A stretch of 64,000 nt of DNA from NCBI GenBank assembly GCA_029204225.1, contig CM055111.1:16725019-16789018 (forward strand), in the 5' to 3' direction. Both the position numbers and the translations under genes were made by a program. Of the stretch, positions 20,822 through 31,451 are shown one piece after another. Origin of the DNA: Diphasiastrum complanatum. Taxonomy: Eukaryota > Streptophyta > Lycopodiopsida > Lycopodiales > Lycopodiaceae. Each line of letters opens with the position of its first letter. The stretch's first letter is position 1. The notes beneath the pieces were generated by a model that saw only the letters and a program-made list of their open reading frames with translations, did no database searches and had not been told where the DNA came from.

Positions 20822-21565
20822 CTACCTAAGGTTACCATGCATTTTGATCCATCTAAGTGAAAAATTTTCATCAATCTTGAGCTAGAAGTTTTCAAGGCCC
20901 ATTTTCCTAGCTATCGTGTTCAATCTTGGATCAAAAGAGATCAAAAGGACATTGATTGGGTCTGACCTGGTACTGTATGGAATCAGGTGCTCAGACACGT
21001 GTGAGGAACATCCAATTTCAGTTTGGAAGTTCTCTCTCATGTTTGATCCATTTATCTTGCTTGATAGCTTGTTTTGAAGCTATTTTTGTCTAGTTTCTGT
21101 TGCAATCAGTTTCATTCCATTTGGTTGTGCCAATCAAAAGTTATAAGCTTTTGAAGAGGGTTAGGTAGGGCACCTAGACCTGGGTGGACACATTTGGTTT
21201 GGTCAAGAGATTGCTTGGTTGATCCAAAATCACAGTTGTATGCTTGCCAATCTCATCTATATGTGATCTAGGCACTGTTTTGAGATCTTAGCCATTTTGT
21301 TTCATGCAATATCATTGTATTTGAGTCAAATTTGCTTTCTTAGTGTACTTCACACGTGCTAAGAGTGTTTGATCCTAACTTTTCCCATACTCCATCATTT
21401 GATGTGAAATAGATCTTGTTTTAGAGAGATTTGTGTAGCTAGTGATAATCAATTCACAAATTGTTGTAAGATCTTTCATAGGAGGAGATAGTACTCAATT
21501 ATTGGATCCTATTGAAAGTGTGTAACAACATTTATTGTTCATCATTTGAGTTTTCTTCTCTTCAA
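20822..21565 (+). other. Untranslated leader of element E
   Basis: About 740 bases lie between the PBS and the first gag ATG. They contain several short upstream ATGs, a CACGTG at 20996-21001 and no frame of note. The leader is conserved in copies I (47951-48690) and M (58413-59143). Confidence 0.7.
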
Positions 21566-22470
21566 ATGTCTTCAATGGGTTCATCCTTGTTGGAACCAAA
21601 TGAAAGATTGTCCACTTCAAACTATTCAATTTGGAAAATGAGGATGGAGTCCATCTTGATCCTTCAAGATGTGATGGACATAGTTCTTGGCCTTGAAGAA
21701 GAACCACAAGTTCTTCAAGAGGTTCAAAAATACAAAAAGAGAGCTAGGATGGCTCTCCAAGATGAATGTCTCTAATGAGATATTGAGGGAGATAGGTACT
21801 TTTACAACAGCCAAAGAAGCTTGGGATTGTCTCAAGACTATCCATGAGGCTAAGAATACCTCTAGGCTTCTCACTCTTAGGAACTAACTCTTTCAAAGTA
21901 GCCAAAAGAGTGATGAGAGTGCATCTAGTTATGTTTTGAGAGTAAAAGATATTCATAGAGAGCTTGCTTGCATTGGTGATTCCATCAATCAAAATGAGCT
22001 AGTTCAAGTCATTCTCAATGGCTTGAGAAGTGAATTTGATAACCTTGTTCAATCCTATGCCATTAAGGAGGAGCTACCAAGTTTGGAGGCTCTCCAAAGT
22101 GTGCTAATTTCAGAAGAATCAAGACAAGAGTACAAGCTCTTGAGGATGGACAAGCTTTCTCTCACTCATAATGATGGCAAAGCTCTCTTTGCCAAGGATA
22201 AGCACAAAGAGAAGAGCAAGAACCAACATCAACAATCCTCAAGCAAGGACAAAGTCAAATCCAAAGACAAAGATGAGGAGGAAGATGATTCCTCTAATGC
22301 TTCATCATCCAAGCTCAAGAAGAAGAAGAAGATCAAGTGTTTTTATTGTGGCAAGAAAGGTCATTATGCCACCAATTGCTTCAAAAAGAAGAATCAACTC
22401 AAGCAAGCCAATATTACCAATGAGAAGGAAGACACTATTGCAAGTGATGGAGAGGGATCTCTAATGGTCT
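21566..22470 (+). pseudogene. E-family copia gag
   Basis: I chose the ATG at 21566 because copies I and M keep it (48691, 59144). The N-terminus reads ERLSTSNYSIWKMRMES, the usual copia Gag domain. An 8-bp deletion at about 21757 shifts the frame (copies I and M keep the missing CTACATTA) and a TAA lies at 21885-21887. After that the frame is open: LACIGDSINQNELVQVILNG, a lysine/serine-rich linker, then the zinc knuckle CFYCGKKGHYATNC (22338-22379) with correct CCHC spacing. Gag forms the particle and binds RNA; this copy cannot make a full Gag. Confidence 0.9.
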
Positions 22471-23627
22471 CTAGTTTCTCATCTACTCCTTTCAAGAAGG
22501 ACGGCCTATGGTATATTGATAGTGGAGCCTCTTCACATATTTGTAGCTCCAAAGACTCTTTCTCTTCTATTGCACCTTATGATGGAGTGAAGAAATCAAT
22601 ATACACTGCAAATGATTTTGAATGTCCTATTGAAGGCATAGGGAACATTCCCTTGAAGCTTGCATCCTCTAAAGTTCTCTCTCTCTCTAGAGTTCTTTAT
22701 GTACCTAAGCTTACCAAGAATCTTATTAGTGTTGGCCAATTGCTTGATAATGGCCTTGATGTAAAATTCAATGTTGATACTTGCACTATCAAGAAGAATG
22801 ATGAGATACTTGCATTAGGATTTAGATTTGGTGGCATCTATAAACTAGATCCAAATGAGTATGTGAATGCTTGTAATGTTGCTCTTGTGAACAAGCTCTC
22901 TATGGAGGAATTATGGCATAGGAGGTTGGGACATCCCAACTACAAATCCATGCTCTCTATGATCAAAGAGTCCAAAGCTATTGGCTTGCCAAAGTCATTC
23001 TCCAAGAAGATCAAGTCTTGTGAGGCTTGTGCTATTGCTAAATCTCACAAAAAGCCATTTACAAGATCTTCTATCAAAATCAAGCATCCTTTGGAGTTAA
23101 TCCACTCGGATGTGCATTTCTCATCAACTACAAGCAAGGGAGGAGCCACTTGTTTTGTTACTTTCATTGATGATTACACAAGATTCACTTGGATATATCT
23201 TCTTGCTTCAAAATCTATGGTGTTTGATCATTTCCTTATTTTCAAAGCTTATGTAGAGAAGCAATTCTCATTCAAGATTAAAGCTCTTAGAAGTGATGGA
23301 GGTGGTGAATATATCTCCAATAAATTTCAAGATTTTTGTGAGCTTGAAGGCATTAAAAGAGAGTTTTCTTGTGCCTACTCTCCATCTCAAAATGGAGTGG
23401 CCGAGAGAAAGAATAGATCTCTATGTGAATGTGCAAAATCTATGAGAATTGAGGCATCTTTGCCCAAAGATTTTTGGGGAGAAGCCATTAATTGTGCAAA
23501 TTATCTTTGCGATAGGCTCCCACATATAGCTCTTGGAGGAAAGTCACCATATGAAATCTTATTTTTGAAGAAGATGCTTATGCTTTGTCCATATTCCCTT
23601 GGAAACAAGGAAGAAGGAAGATCCTAG
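22471..23627 (+). pseudogene. E-family copia protease, pre-integrase and integrase
   Basis: This continues the gag frame. It has protease DSGASSH at 22518-22538, a 6-codon in-frame insertion near 22680 compared with copy M, LYVPKLTKNLISVGQ, then LWHRRLGHPNYKS (pre-integrase). Next are a zinc-site remnant CEACAIAKSH and the integrase core with all three acidic residues: HSDV (23109), RSDGGGEY (23295) and NGVAERKNR (23403). A 29-bp deletion near 23577, where M has KSKDDHLRVFGC, shifts the frame and ends it at 23627. Enzyme motifs are intact but the polyprotein is cut before RT. Confidence 0.92.
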
Positions 23628-25521
23628 TGCATGCAAAGGGATCATGGTTGGATACTCATCCACCAAGAAGGCCTATAGAGTCTTTAAACTCTCTACTTCG
23701 CAAGTTATTGAAAGTAGAGATGTTGTCTTTCATGAAGATCAACACTCATCATTTGAAGAGGCCGAGATCAAGAAATCTATGGATGCATCATCAATTATTG
23801 ATTTTGAAGACAATCATGATGTGATGGGGTCCAGATTTGAAGAAGACTCTCCTCGGATTTTTTCACCAAGAAGATCCATGAGAGATAGATCTGAGCCTAA
23901 GAGGCTCTCATATGTTGACAAAGGCAAACAAGTGGATCTTGATTCCACTAATTATGTTTTTTATGTCTCTCATGAAGAGCCAAAGAATGTACAAGAGGCA
24001 CTCAATACCAAGGAGTGGTATGATGCCATGAAGCAAGAGTATGATGCATTGATCACCAACAATACTTGGGAGCTTGTGGATCCTCCATCCAACAAGCATG
24101 TGATTGGTTGCAAGTGGGTATTTCGGATCAAGTTCAATCATGATTGCACCATCAACAAGCATAAAGCAAGATTATGTGCCAAAGGATTTGCTCAAATCCA
24201 TGGTCTTGATTATGAGGAGACCTTTGCACCCGTTGCAAAGATGGTGACAATAAGAATTCTTATTTCTCTTGCTTGTTTTTTCAAGTGGAAGGTGTTCCAA
24301 TTAGATGTATCCAATGCTTTTCTAAATGGTTATCTTGAGGAGGAGATCTATATGGAACAACCTCAAGGATTCATCAAGGATGAGTCCAAAGTGTGCTTGC
24401 TCTTCAAAAGTCTTTATGGACTCAAGCAAGCACCAAGATCATGGTATTCAAGACTTAATTCTTTTCTTATCTCACTAGGATTTACTCTTAGTGACTATGA
24501 TCCTTCCATGTATCTAAAGTTTGTTGATAGCAATATTGTCAGTCTTCTAATTTATGTTGATGACATTATTCTTTGTGGAAGTTGTATCAAGCTAGTTGAT
24601 GAAACCAAGCTAGCACTTGGATGTGAGTTTAAAATGCAAGGTCTAGGCTCAGAGATACATTACATCCTAGGCCTAGAAATTGATTTTTATGAAAATCATG
24701 TCTTTATATGCCAATCTAGATATGCTCACTCTATGTTGAAAAAATTCCATATGGAAAATTCTAAGAGCATAGATACTCCAATGGAGCAAATTGTAAAAGA
24801 TCCTAATAAAGGTGATGAAAGATCCTTTGAGGACATCACACTTTTTAGGAGTCTTGTAGGCTCCTTGATTTGGCTTACCATTACTAGGCCCGACCTTAGT
24901 TTTTGTGTGCACAAATTGAGTCAATTTATGCAAGATCCTAAGATCCATCATTGGAAGATGGCCAAGAGGATTATAAGATATGTATCTTCATCTTGTGATT
25001 ATGGTCTACTCTATAAAAGTGAGGATCTATCCATTATTGGCTACTCAGATTCGGACTTTGCAAGTGACAAGATGGATCGAAAGTCTATTAGTGCATATAC
25101 TATCTTTCTTGGAGGCAATCTAATATCTTGGCTTTCCAAAATGCAAGATACTATATCTCTCTCTTCATGTGAGGCCGAGTACAAAGCACTCACTACAACT
25201 ACCAAAGAAGTGCTTTGGATCAAGAGATTTTTAATGGAACTAAAGTGCATCAAGGAGGATGATCTACCAATGATCAAGTGTGATAACATCTCGGCCCAAG
25301 ATCTTGCCAATAATCCCATATTTTATGCAAGAAGCAAGCACATAGAAGTGGCACACCATTTTGTGAGAGAAAAGCTTATTGGAGGAGAAATCTACTTGGA
25401 GCATGTCAACTCGTCCTCTTGTATTGCCGATCTAGTCACCAAGCCTTTGAGCAAAAGTGCTTTCATCAAGCTGAGATCTAATCTTGGAGTTATATCAAGA
25501 TCAATGTTCAAATTTTCATAG
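23599..25521 (+). CDS. E-family copia RT and RNase H (open, downstream of frameshift)
   Basis: The frame is open for 640 codons with no stop. It has the integrase tail (ETRKKEDPSACKGIMVGYSS, SRDVVFHED), linker, then [68 protein letters not shown] at 24553-24564 and GSLIWLTITRPDLSF. RNase H follows: YSDSDFASD, SSCEAEYKAL, KCDNISAQ, HIEVAHHFVREK and a tail ADLVTKPLSKSAF. All RT and RNase H catalytic acids that I can place are present. It has no translation start of its own because it was the 3' part of gag-pol. Confidence 0.92.
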   Translation: METRKKEDPSACKGIMVGYSSTKKAYRVFKLSTSQVIESRDVVFHEDQHSSFEEAEIKKSMDASSIIDFEDNHDVMGSRFEEDSPRIFSPRRSMRDRSEPKRLSYVDKGKQVDLDSTNYVFYVSHEEPKNVQEALNTKEWYDAMKQEYDALITNNTWELVDPPSNKHVIGCKWVFRIKFNHDCTINKHKARLCAKGFAQIHGLDYEETFAPVAKMVTIRILISLACFFKWKVFQLDVSNAFLNGYLEEEIYMEQPQGFIKDESKVCLLFKSLYGLKQAPRSWYSRLNSFLISLGFTLSDYDPSMYLKFVDSNIVSLLIYVDDIILCGSCIKLVDETKLALGCEFKMQGLGSEIHYILGLEIDFYENHVFICQSRYAHSMLKKFHMENSKSIDTPMEQIVKDPNKGDERSFEDITLFRSLVGSLIWLTITRPDLSFCVHKLSQFMQDPKIHHWKMAKRIIRYVSSSCDYGLLYKSEDLSIIGYSDSDFASDKMDRKSISAYTIFLGGNLISWLSKMQDTISLSSCEAEYKALTTTTKEVLWIKRFLMELKCIKEDDLPMIKCDNISAQDLANNPIFYARSKHIEVAHHFVREKLIGGEIYLEHVNSSSCIADLVTKPLSKSAFIKLRSNLGVISRSMFKFS

Positions 25522-25530
25522 ATAATTTTT

Positions 25531-25539
25531 TAGGAGGAG
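25531..25539 (+). other. Polypurine tract of element E
   Basis: TAGGAGGAG after a T-run, directly before the TG of LTR E2. Copies I and M have TAGGAGGAG and ACGAGGAG at the same place. Confidence 0.85.
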
Positions 25540-26276
25540 TGTGAAAAATTGAAAAAGATTATCTATGTTAGATATAGGGGTCTTATGTTTTTTACATCAA
25601 GCATCTAGGTGTAGGATGTTGATAGGAATAAATTTGACATAGATGGCAAATTATGCATTTCCACTTGTAATGCCACTATTGAGCCAAAATAGAGTAAGAG
25701 GCTAAACACTTGCTAATTAGAGTGTAGACAAGTGTAAAGTTTTTGTTTGATGAATTCCAAGAGGTCCAATAGGATTTAGAGGTGGAACCTTGTGAGGTCC
25801 AATAGGAAATTGAGGTGTGCTTGAATATAGTCCAATAGAATTAAGAGGTGCATAGATCAATGATCCAATAGGATCAAGAGGTGACAAAATATGGTCCAAT
25901 CATAGTTAAGCATAGTGGTAGCTCGTGGACCTACTAGTATCATTGTACTCCTCATTTTGAATGCAATTGATTTGGTGATTTCATGGATTTTGTGAGTTAT
26001 TGGATTTCTAGCTTTCTCTCTCTACCCGAGAGCTCTTGATGCATTTTCTCTCTCTACCCGAGGAGAGCAGCTTGTTTTTACTTAGATTATTTTTTGAATA
26101 CTTCCCACACGTGTGAGTGAGAGTTGGAAGTGATTGAATGCATGTAGTAGTGTGTTTTTGCCATAGGATTCAAGATTGATCTTGAATCTCAGTCTAGTCT
26201 TGATCTTGGTGCATCTACACACCTTAGGAGATCACAAGTACATGTAGTGGACAGTCCACACGTGTGAAATTCAACA
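25540..26276 (+). repeat. LTR E2
   Basis: 737 bp, the same length as LTR E1 with about ten single-base differences and no indel. Ends AAATTCAACA and is followed by CCATT. Confidence 0.95.
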
Positions 26277-26657
26277 CCATTAGATCGAATGCCCAATTTT
26301 AAGAATTTTGAGATGGTTTGTACGCTGGTGCAAGCTAGAGAATCATTTTAGGGAATATATTTGATATATGTTGCATATGTTGCACCTATAGAGGTGTGTA
26401 GCCATCCATCGTATAGGACCCCTGAAAAGGAGTCATAATCAGCCAAGGTTAGAAGAATGAGTTGTAGATATGCTGCTAAGAGAGGATATTGGAATAGGGT
26501 ACATGCGACAATGAGAGATAGAGAGGAAATTGAGAGAGTTGAACAGAGTTCAGTGGAGTTTGGTACACATGAGAAAGTGCATAGCCTAATTATGTCCTCT
26601 TCATCGTTAGTCAAAGGTGTTTATTGGCAGAGAATGTTAACAACAAAAGTTGTCTGA
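26277..26657 (+). pseudogene. Unidentified frame interrupted by element E (right part)
   Basis: The reading frame that enters E at 20072 continues here for 19 codons (LDRMPNFKNFEMVCTLVQAR) to a TAG near 26350. A further open frame at 26457-26657 is basic and helical in character (RYAAKRGYWNRVHATMRDRE). No family recognised. Together with 19442-20072 it may be one decayed gene of several hundred bases. Confidence 0.35.
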
Positions 26658-26737
26658 TTAAAAAAACATGTTAATAGTCGAAGGTGTTTATTAGCAGAGA
26701 ATGTTAACAACAAAAGTTGTCTGATAAAAAAAAAACT
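26611..26737. repeat. 66-bp tandem duplication
   Basis: The unit beginning GTCAAAGGTGTTTATTGGC with GAGAATGTTAACAACAAAAG occurs twice (from 26611 and from 26677), each ending in a poly-A run. It interrupts the 3' end of the frame above. Confidence 0.85.
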
Positions 26738-27078
26738 AAGTGGTTGCAGCAATGCATATCTTCAAAATGTAGGTCAATTGCAATTTGCCTCTACTTCCAG
26801 TGTCTCACTTTACTTGAGTTGAGGATGCATCAGCTTAGTAAGCCCTTATGTAAATCCATGCAGCACAGAGGTGACAACCTATAAAAGAGAACGTTTGAGC
26901 CGCTGACTGCGTTGCTAATTAGTGGCCACAATTGCACTTCACTTATTTGGCTTTGATGATTTGTTAATGTTGATCAACGTCGTAGACTGCTCGCATCCTT
27001 TTCCCTGTGAGCTTGATAATATTATCTGACTATGAATCCTTTTTTGGCCTCTTTTGGGCTCAATAGCTGGCACCTCGT
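26738..27078. other. No feature recognised
   Basis: Stops in all frames and no match to other parts of the window. Confidence 0.5.
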
Positions 27079-27521
27079 CTATTTCTTCCAGATCCTTGAT
27101 GTAGAAATTCGACAAACTATGGGTCTGCCCATTACCTCACCATTAAATTTTACCCAAAAATTCTTTTTACAAGCATCAACAGCAGATGCTTTATAATTGA
27201 TGTTCTTCATAATGTCTAGAGAAGTGGGCACCCAAGTAGCATGCCCATGCCCACTAGAGTTTCGAAGTACGACAACGGATGATGATGATGCTCTTAAGAT
27301 CAATGCATTGTTCACAGTCTTCTTGAGCTGGAATGAAGGCCTTTTTGGACTTCTTTGGGAGGAGGAAGAGTAGGAGTTGCTTTGGGCCTGGAAATTTGTT
27401 GGAGACTTGTAGCGGCATTGCAATTGTTTGTTTGCTTAGTAGGTGGGTGAAATAAGTTGTGAACCAATTGATTCCAATCATCTAGAATCCGATCTACAAC
27501 ATATTGTGAAGTTTTTAGCAC
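27079..27521 (-). CDS. Hypothetical protein fragment
   Basis: On the minus strand two overlapping frames run from 27521 (LDDWNQLVHNLFHPP, then a proline/lysine-rich part) and from 27423 to 27079 (114 codons, GHGHATWVPTSLDIMK ... FWVKFNGEVMGRPIVCRI). The second has globular-looking, non-repetitive composition unlike retroelement pol and could be an exon of a host gene. I do not recognise the family. It lies just outside LTR F, which may have inserted next to or into it. Confidence 0.35.
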
Positions 27522-28234
27522 GTGTGAACTTCACCACACACCTTACAGGTTCTTACTAAGGTGTTGTGAAAGCACAAGATTGATCAAAGAACAGATTACT
27601 TGAAAAATCTAAGGCAAGAGCACAATGGCATACAACAGACTGAAAAAAATAACTTCTCACTATGAGGAATGAATGTCAGAAATAATTCTAAGTGCTCAGT
27701 ATGTGAAAAATAGGCTGCTCTTAAGTAGAGAGAGAAAATCAACACTAGAATACTCGAGTAGAGAGAGAATGAGTCCAAAATACCAAAATCTCATTATTCA
27801 CAATATGGCAAAACATGCCAAGGTTTTCCTACATCAAAGTGGCTCGAATTCCAACAGTGGAGTTGCATGGAAAGTCCACTTAACCTAGTTAACTCAAATA
27901 CCAAAAATCCACATGTGTAACTGCATGCATGGATATTGCATGTACTACATGTCAACTCATAAAATTGCCTAGTCATGTGTAGATCACAGAAACCACTTTG
28001 CATGTTGCAAGCACTGATTGCATGTGGCTTGCATGCATACTGAATGACATTGCATGTTATCTAAACTTTTGCATGACATCAAATTTGAATCTACCTAACT
28101 CAAACTCGACCTATTCTAGAAGGTTATGTGCTCAGTTCACAAACCTTTATGTACAAACAAAGTTTACAATGGAAATAATATGGTCATGGCCCCAAAACTC
28201 GAGATAGGAAGATATTATTTTACTAATCTTCACA
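27505..28234 (-). repeat. 3' LTR of element F
   Basis: Read on the minus strand it runs from TGTGAAGATT (28234) to AACTTCACA (27505), 730 bp. The termini are inverted (TGTGAAG / CTTCACA) and a polypurine AAGGAG sits just outside. One CACGTG lies at 27519-27524. There is no second F LTR in the window, so the limits rest on termini and PPT. Confidence 0.8.
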
Positions 28235-30591
28235 CTCCTTAATATATATGTTCATATCCAATATAGACTTTGAAATTAGGCCAACATTAGACCTCATCTT
28301 GATAAAGACATTATTGAGTAATGGCTTGGCGAGAAGATCTGCAGCACAATTTGAAGATCCAACATGCTCCAATACGATCTCTCTCCCAATGACTTTTTCT
28401 CTTACGAAATGATGAGCTACCTCGATGTGTTTGCTCCTTGCATGGAACACATGATTATTTGCACGAGCCTAAGCCGAGATGTTACCATTCTTGATAATTG
28501 AAAGGTCTTCATCTCCATAACACTTTAGCTCCAAAAGTAGCTTTTTGATCCATAAAACCTCCTTTGTTGTGGTTGTAAGAGATTTGTATTCAGCTTCACG
28601 GGATGATAAGGATATAGTTGCTTGCTTCTTTGATAACCAAGAAACTAGATTCCCTCCTAGAAAAATTGTCTAAGCACTTGTGGATTTTCTATTTAGCCTA
28701 TCTCCTGCAAAATCTGAATCTGAAAAAGCAATCAAAATCAGATCTTCTCCCTTGTAGAATAATCCATAATCTAAGGTAGAAGATTTATACCTCAAGATTC
28801 TTTTAGCCAACTTTCAATGATATAACTTTGGATTCTGTATGTGTTGACTTAGCTTATGCACACTAAAGCTTAGATCAGGCCTAGTCAATGTTAACCATAT
28901 AAGTGAGCCAATAAGACTCCTATATAGAGTGATGTTTCATCATCTTTCATAGGAACTTTTACAATGTGCTCCATTGGTGTATTCATGCCTTTATAGTTTT
29001 CCATTTGGAATTTCTTGAGCATGGAAAGTGCATATCTACTTTGGCTTATGAATGCATGACCTTTGCAAAAATCTATTTCAAGGCCTAGAATATAGTGAAG
29101 AACTCCTAAGTCCTGCATCTTAAACTCACTACCAAGTGCATGCTTAGTTTCTTCAACTAGCTTCTCATTATTTCCACAAAGAATGATATCATCTACATAG
29201 ATGAGAAGAATAATTACAAAGTTATCTACAAACTTAATATACAAAGAGGGGTCATATGCACTAACCGAGTGATATGAGATAGGAGTTGGGCCTTGCATAC
29301 CAAGACCTTGGTGCTTGTTTTAGTCCATAGAGACTCTTGAACAAAAGACAGACTTTTGATTTTGCACATTCTTTCACAAAACCAGGAGATTGCTCCATGT
29401 AAATCTCCTCCTCAAGGTAACCATTGAGAAAGGCATTAGAAACATCTAGCTAAAACATTCTCCAATTGTGAAAACATGCAAGAGATATGAGTATTCTGAT
29501 TGTTACCATTTTTGCAACTGGTGCAAAGGTGTCTTCATAGTCAAGACCTATGATTTGTGAGTAACCTTTACCACAAAGTCTTGCTTTATATTTATTGATA
29601 GATCCATCATTATTATACTTGATTCTGAAAATCCACTTACATCTTATCACATGCATGTTGTTTGGTGGCTCCACAAGCTCTCATGCGTTGTTTGACATCA
29701 AGGCTTCAAACTCTTGGATCATTGCTTCAACCCACTTCTCGAATTGAAGTGCTTCTTGGACATCTTTAGGCTCTTCATCTGATATAAAGAGAGCATGATA
29801 GGAAGTTTCACCTTCCACTTGCCCTACTTCCACATCATATGTGAGCCTTCTTGGCTCAGATCTCTCTCTTGTAGATATTCTTTGTGTAGGTGCTTGAAGT
29901 TGCTCCTCCTCAAGCCTCGGCCTCACCACTTCTTGAGTAGCATCAAGATTGATAATTGTAGATCTTGCATGAGACTCCTTGACCTGTGCTTCATCCAAGT
30001 TAAACTTATGATCTTCATGAAAGATCACATCTCTACTAACAACATTTTTGTCAGTAGAGGGAAGATATACTTTATATGCTTTTTTAATAGATGCATATCC
30101 TACAGAAATTCATTTAACAGCACTAGGATCTTCCTTTTTCCTAGTCTCTATAGGTACATGCACAAAGCATACACAGCCAAATATCCTAAGATGATCAATC
30201 TTAGGCTTTTTCTTATACAACATCTCAAATGGTGTTCTTCCTTCTATTGCAAGATTAGGAAGCCTATTACAAAGATAATTTGCACATCCAACTGCTTCTC
30301 CCAAAAATTATTTAGGTAGAGAAGCTTCTAGCTTAATGGCTTTTGCACATTCACACAAAGTTCTATTTTTTCTCTCCGCAACTCCATTTTGTTGAGGAGT
30401 ATATAAACAAGAAAATTGTCTTTGTATTTCCTCTCTCTCACAAAAGTCTTTAAACTTATTGGAAGTATATTCACCTCCACTATCACTTCTCAAAGCTTTC
30501 AACTTGAAAGAAAACTGCTTTTCTACATAAGCTTTGAAAGTAAGGAAAACATCATAAACCATGGCTTTAGAAGATAGCATATAGATCCAAG
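28235..30591 (-). pseudogene. Element F copia pol (integrase core to RNase H)
   Basis: The minus strand gives one mainly continuous frame broken by nonsense codons: integrase WIYMLSSKAMVYD, RSDSGGEYTSN, NGVAERKNRT, FGCVCFVHVP, SRDVIFHED, linker, RT with [39 protein letters not shown] (29188-29199) and LGLEIDF. RNase H has FSDSDFAGD, SSREAEY (Cys changed to Arg), NGNISA where CDN is expected, and HIEVAHHFVREK. The 5' half (LTR, gag, protease, start of integrase) is missing; sequence breaks at about 30591 against LTR G. Related to family E but clearly distinct. Confidence 0.87.
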
Positions 30592-31451
30592 TGATAAAAT
30601 TTTCATTTTAGGACAATAATGACTGTACTTAACAATCATAGAGAGTTATTGGTTGCTTAATCAATGGATCTATCAAGTTTTACACATTAGATCTTGATCT
30701 AGATTCACTACACATGGATTTAAGCAAGAGCAATGGATCAACACATCATAAATTAGTGAAGGCGGCCTCACACGTGTAAAGTACTGTCCACATTACGGCC
30801 TGCACCTGAAACAACAAATACAATAGTCCTAGATAGCAATCATTCATTCAAATCAAAAGACAAATGACTAGAAATCTCAAAAAGTGTAGAATGCAAAAGT
30901 CTCATCAATCTTCTTAGCAAAATGATGATCCTTTTATGGATCAAGTACATCCATGAGTCTGGTATAGTCCAGCAGGTATTCACACGTGTGAAGAGTGCCA
31001 CATCACTCAGATCTATCCATTTGATCCATCCTTGATTCTTATCCAAAGTTGACCTTCTAGAATCTGGCTAAAATCCAAGGAGCTAGTCTCCTAGAATATA
31101 GGAATATTTTCTACAAAATTGGATCTAAAGGAAAATGGTCAACTCTTATCTTCTAGAACTCTATACACACATGTGAACATCCACTTGCCATGTGGGAGCA
31201 TTTACTCATGCACATGCAAGAAAAAGCTAATTTCTAGGTGACTAGCCAACTTGACTAAAAACTAGTCATATCATGTTCACACTAACTAGATTGATACAAA
31301 ATCAATTTAGATATATACAGGTATGAAAAGTATGTCCTTTCACACGTGGGAACAGGCTCCACACGTGTGAAATCAGATCATCAATATTGTTCTAATGTTT
31401 GATCATTATTTACAATAACCAATGTCAAGTGAGAAGTGACAATTTTCAACA
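30592..31451 (-). repeat. 3' LTR of element G
   Basis: Minus-strand reading starts TGTTGAAAATTG at 31451 after polypurine GTGAGGAGGAG and ends near GAAAATTTTATCA (30592). The end is set by the break in F and the TG/CA rule only. It carries four CACGTG palindromes (30771, 30983, 31343, 31362), more than any other LTR here. Confidence 0.7.

Larger units (their letters stand above)
20073..26276 (+). mobile_element. Element E: structurally complete Ty1/copia retrotransposon
   Basis: It has LTRs of 737 bp each (20073-20809, 25540-26276), target duplication CCATT (20068-20072, 26277-26281), PBS TGGTATCAGAGC directly after LTR1 and polypurine tract TAGGAGGAG directly before LTR2. By eye the two LTRs differ at ten positions, about 1.4 percent, so the insertion is recent. 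The single gag-pol frame carries an 8-bp deletion (about 21757), a TAA (21885) and a 29-bp deletion (about 23577), so it is not autonomous. Related copies lie at 45384-49706 and 56485-61853, and F and G are more distant relatives. Confidence 0.95.

Noticed and set aside
25041-25319. Many 60- to 130-codon frames antisense to RT and RNase H (for example 24673-24951, 28223-28450 region shadows, 46719-47015, 57257-57448)
   Set aside because: They recur only because the sense coding sequence is conserved; none has a motif or independent conservation.
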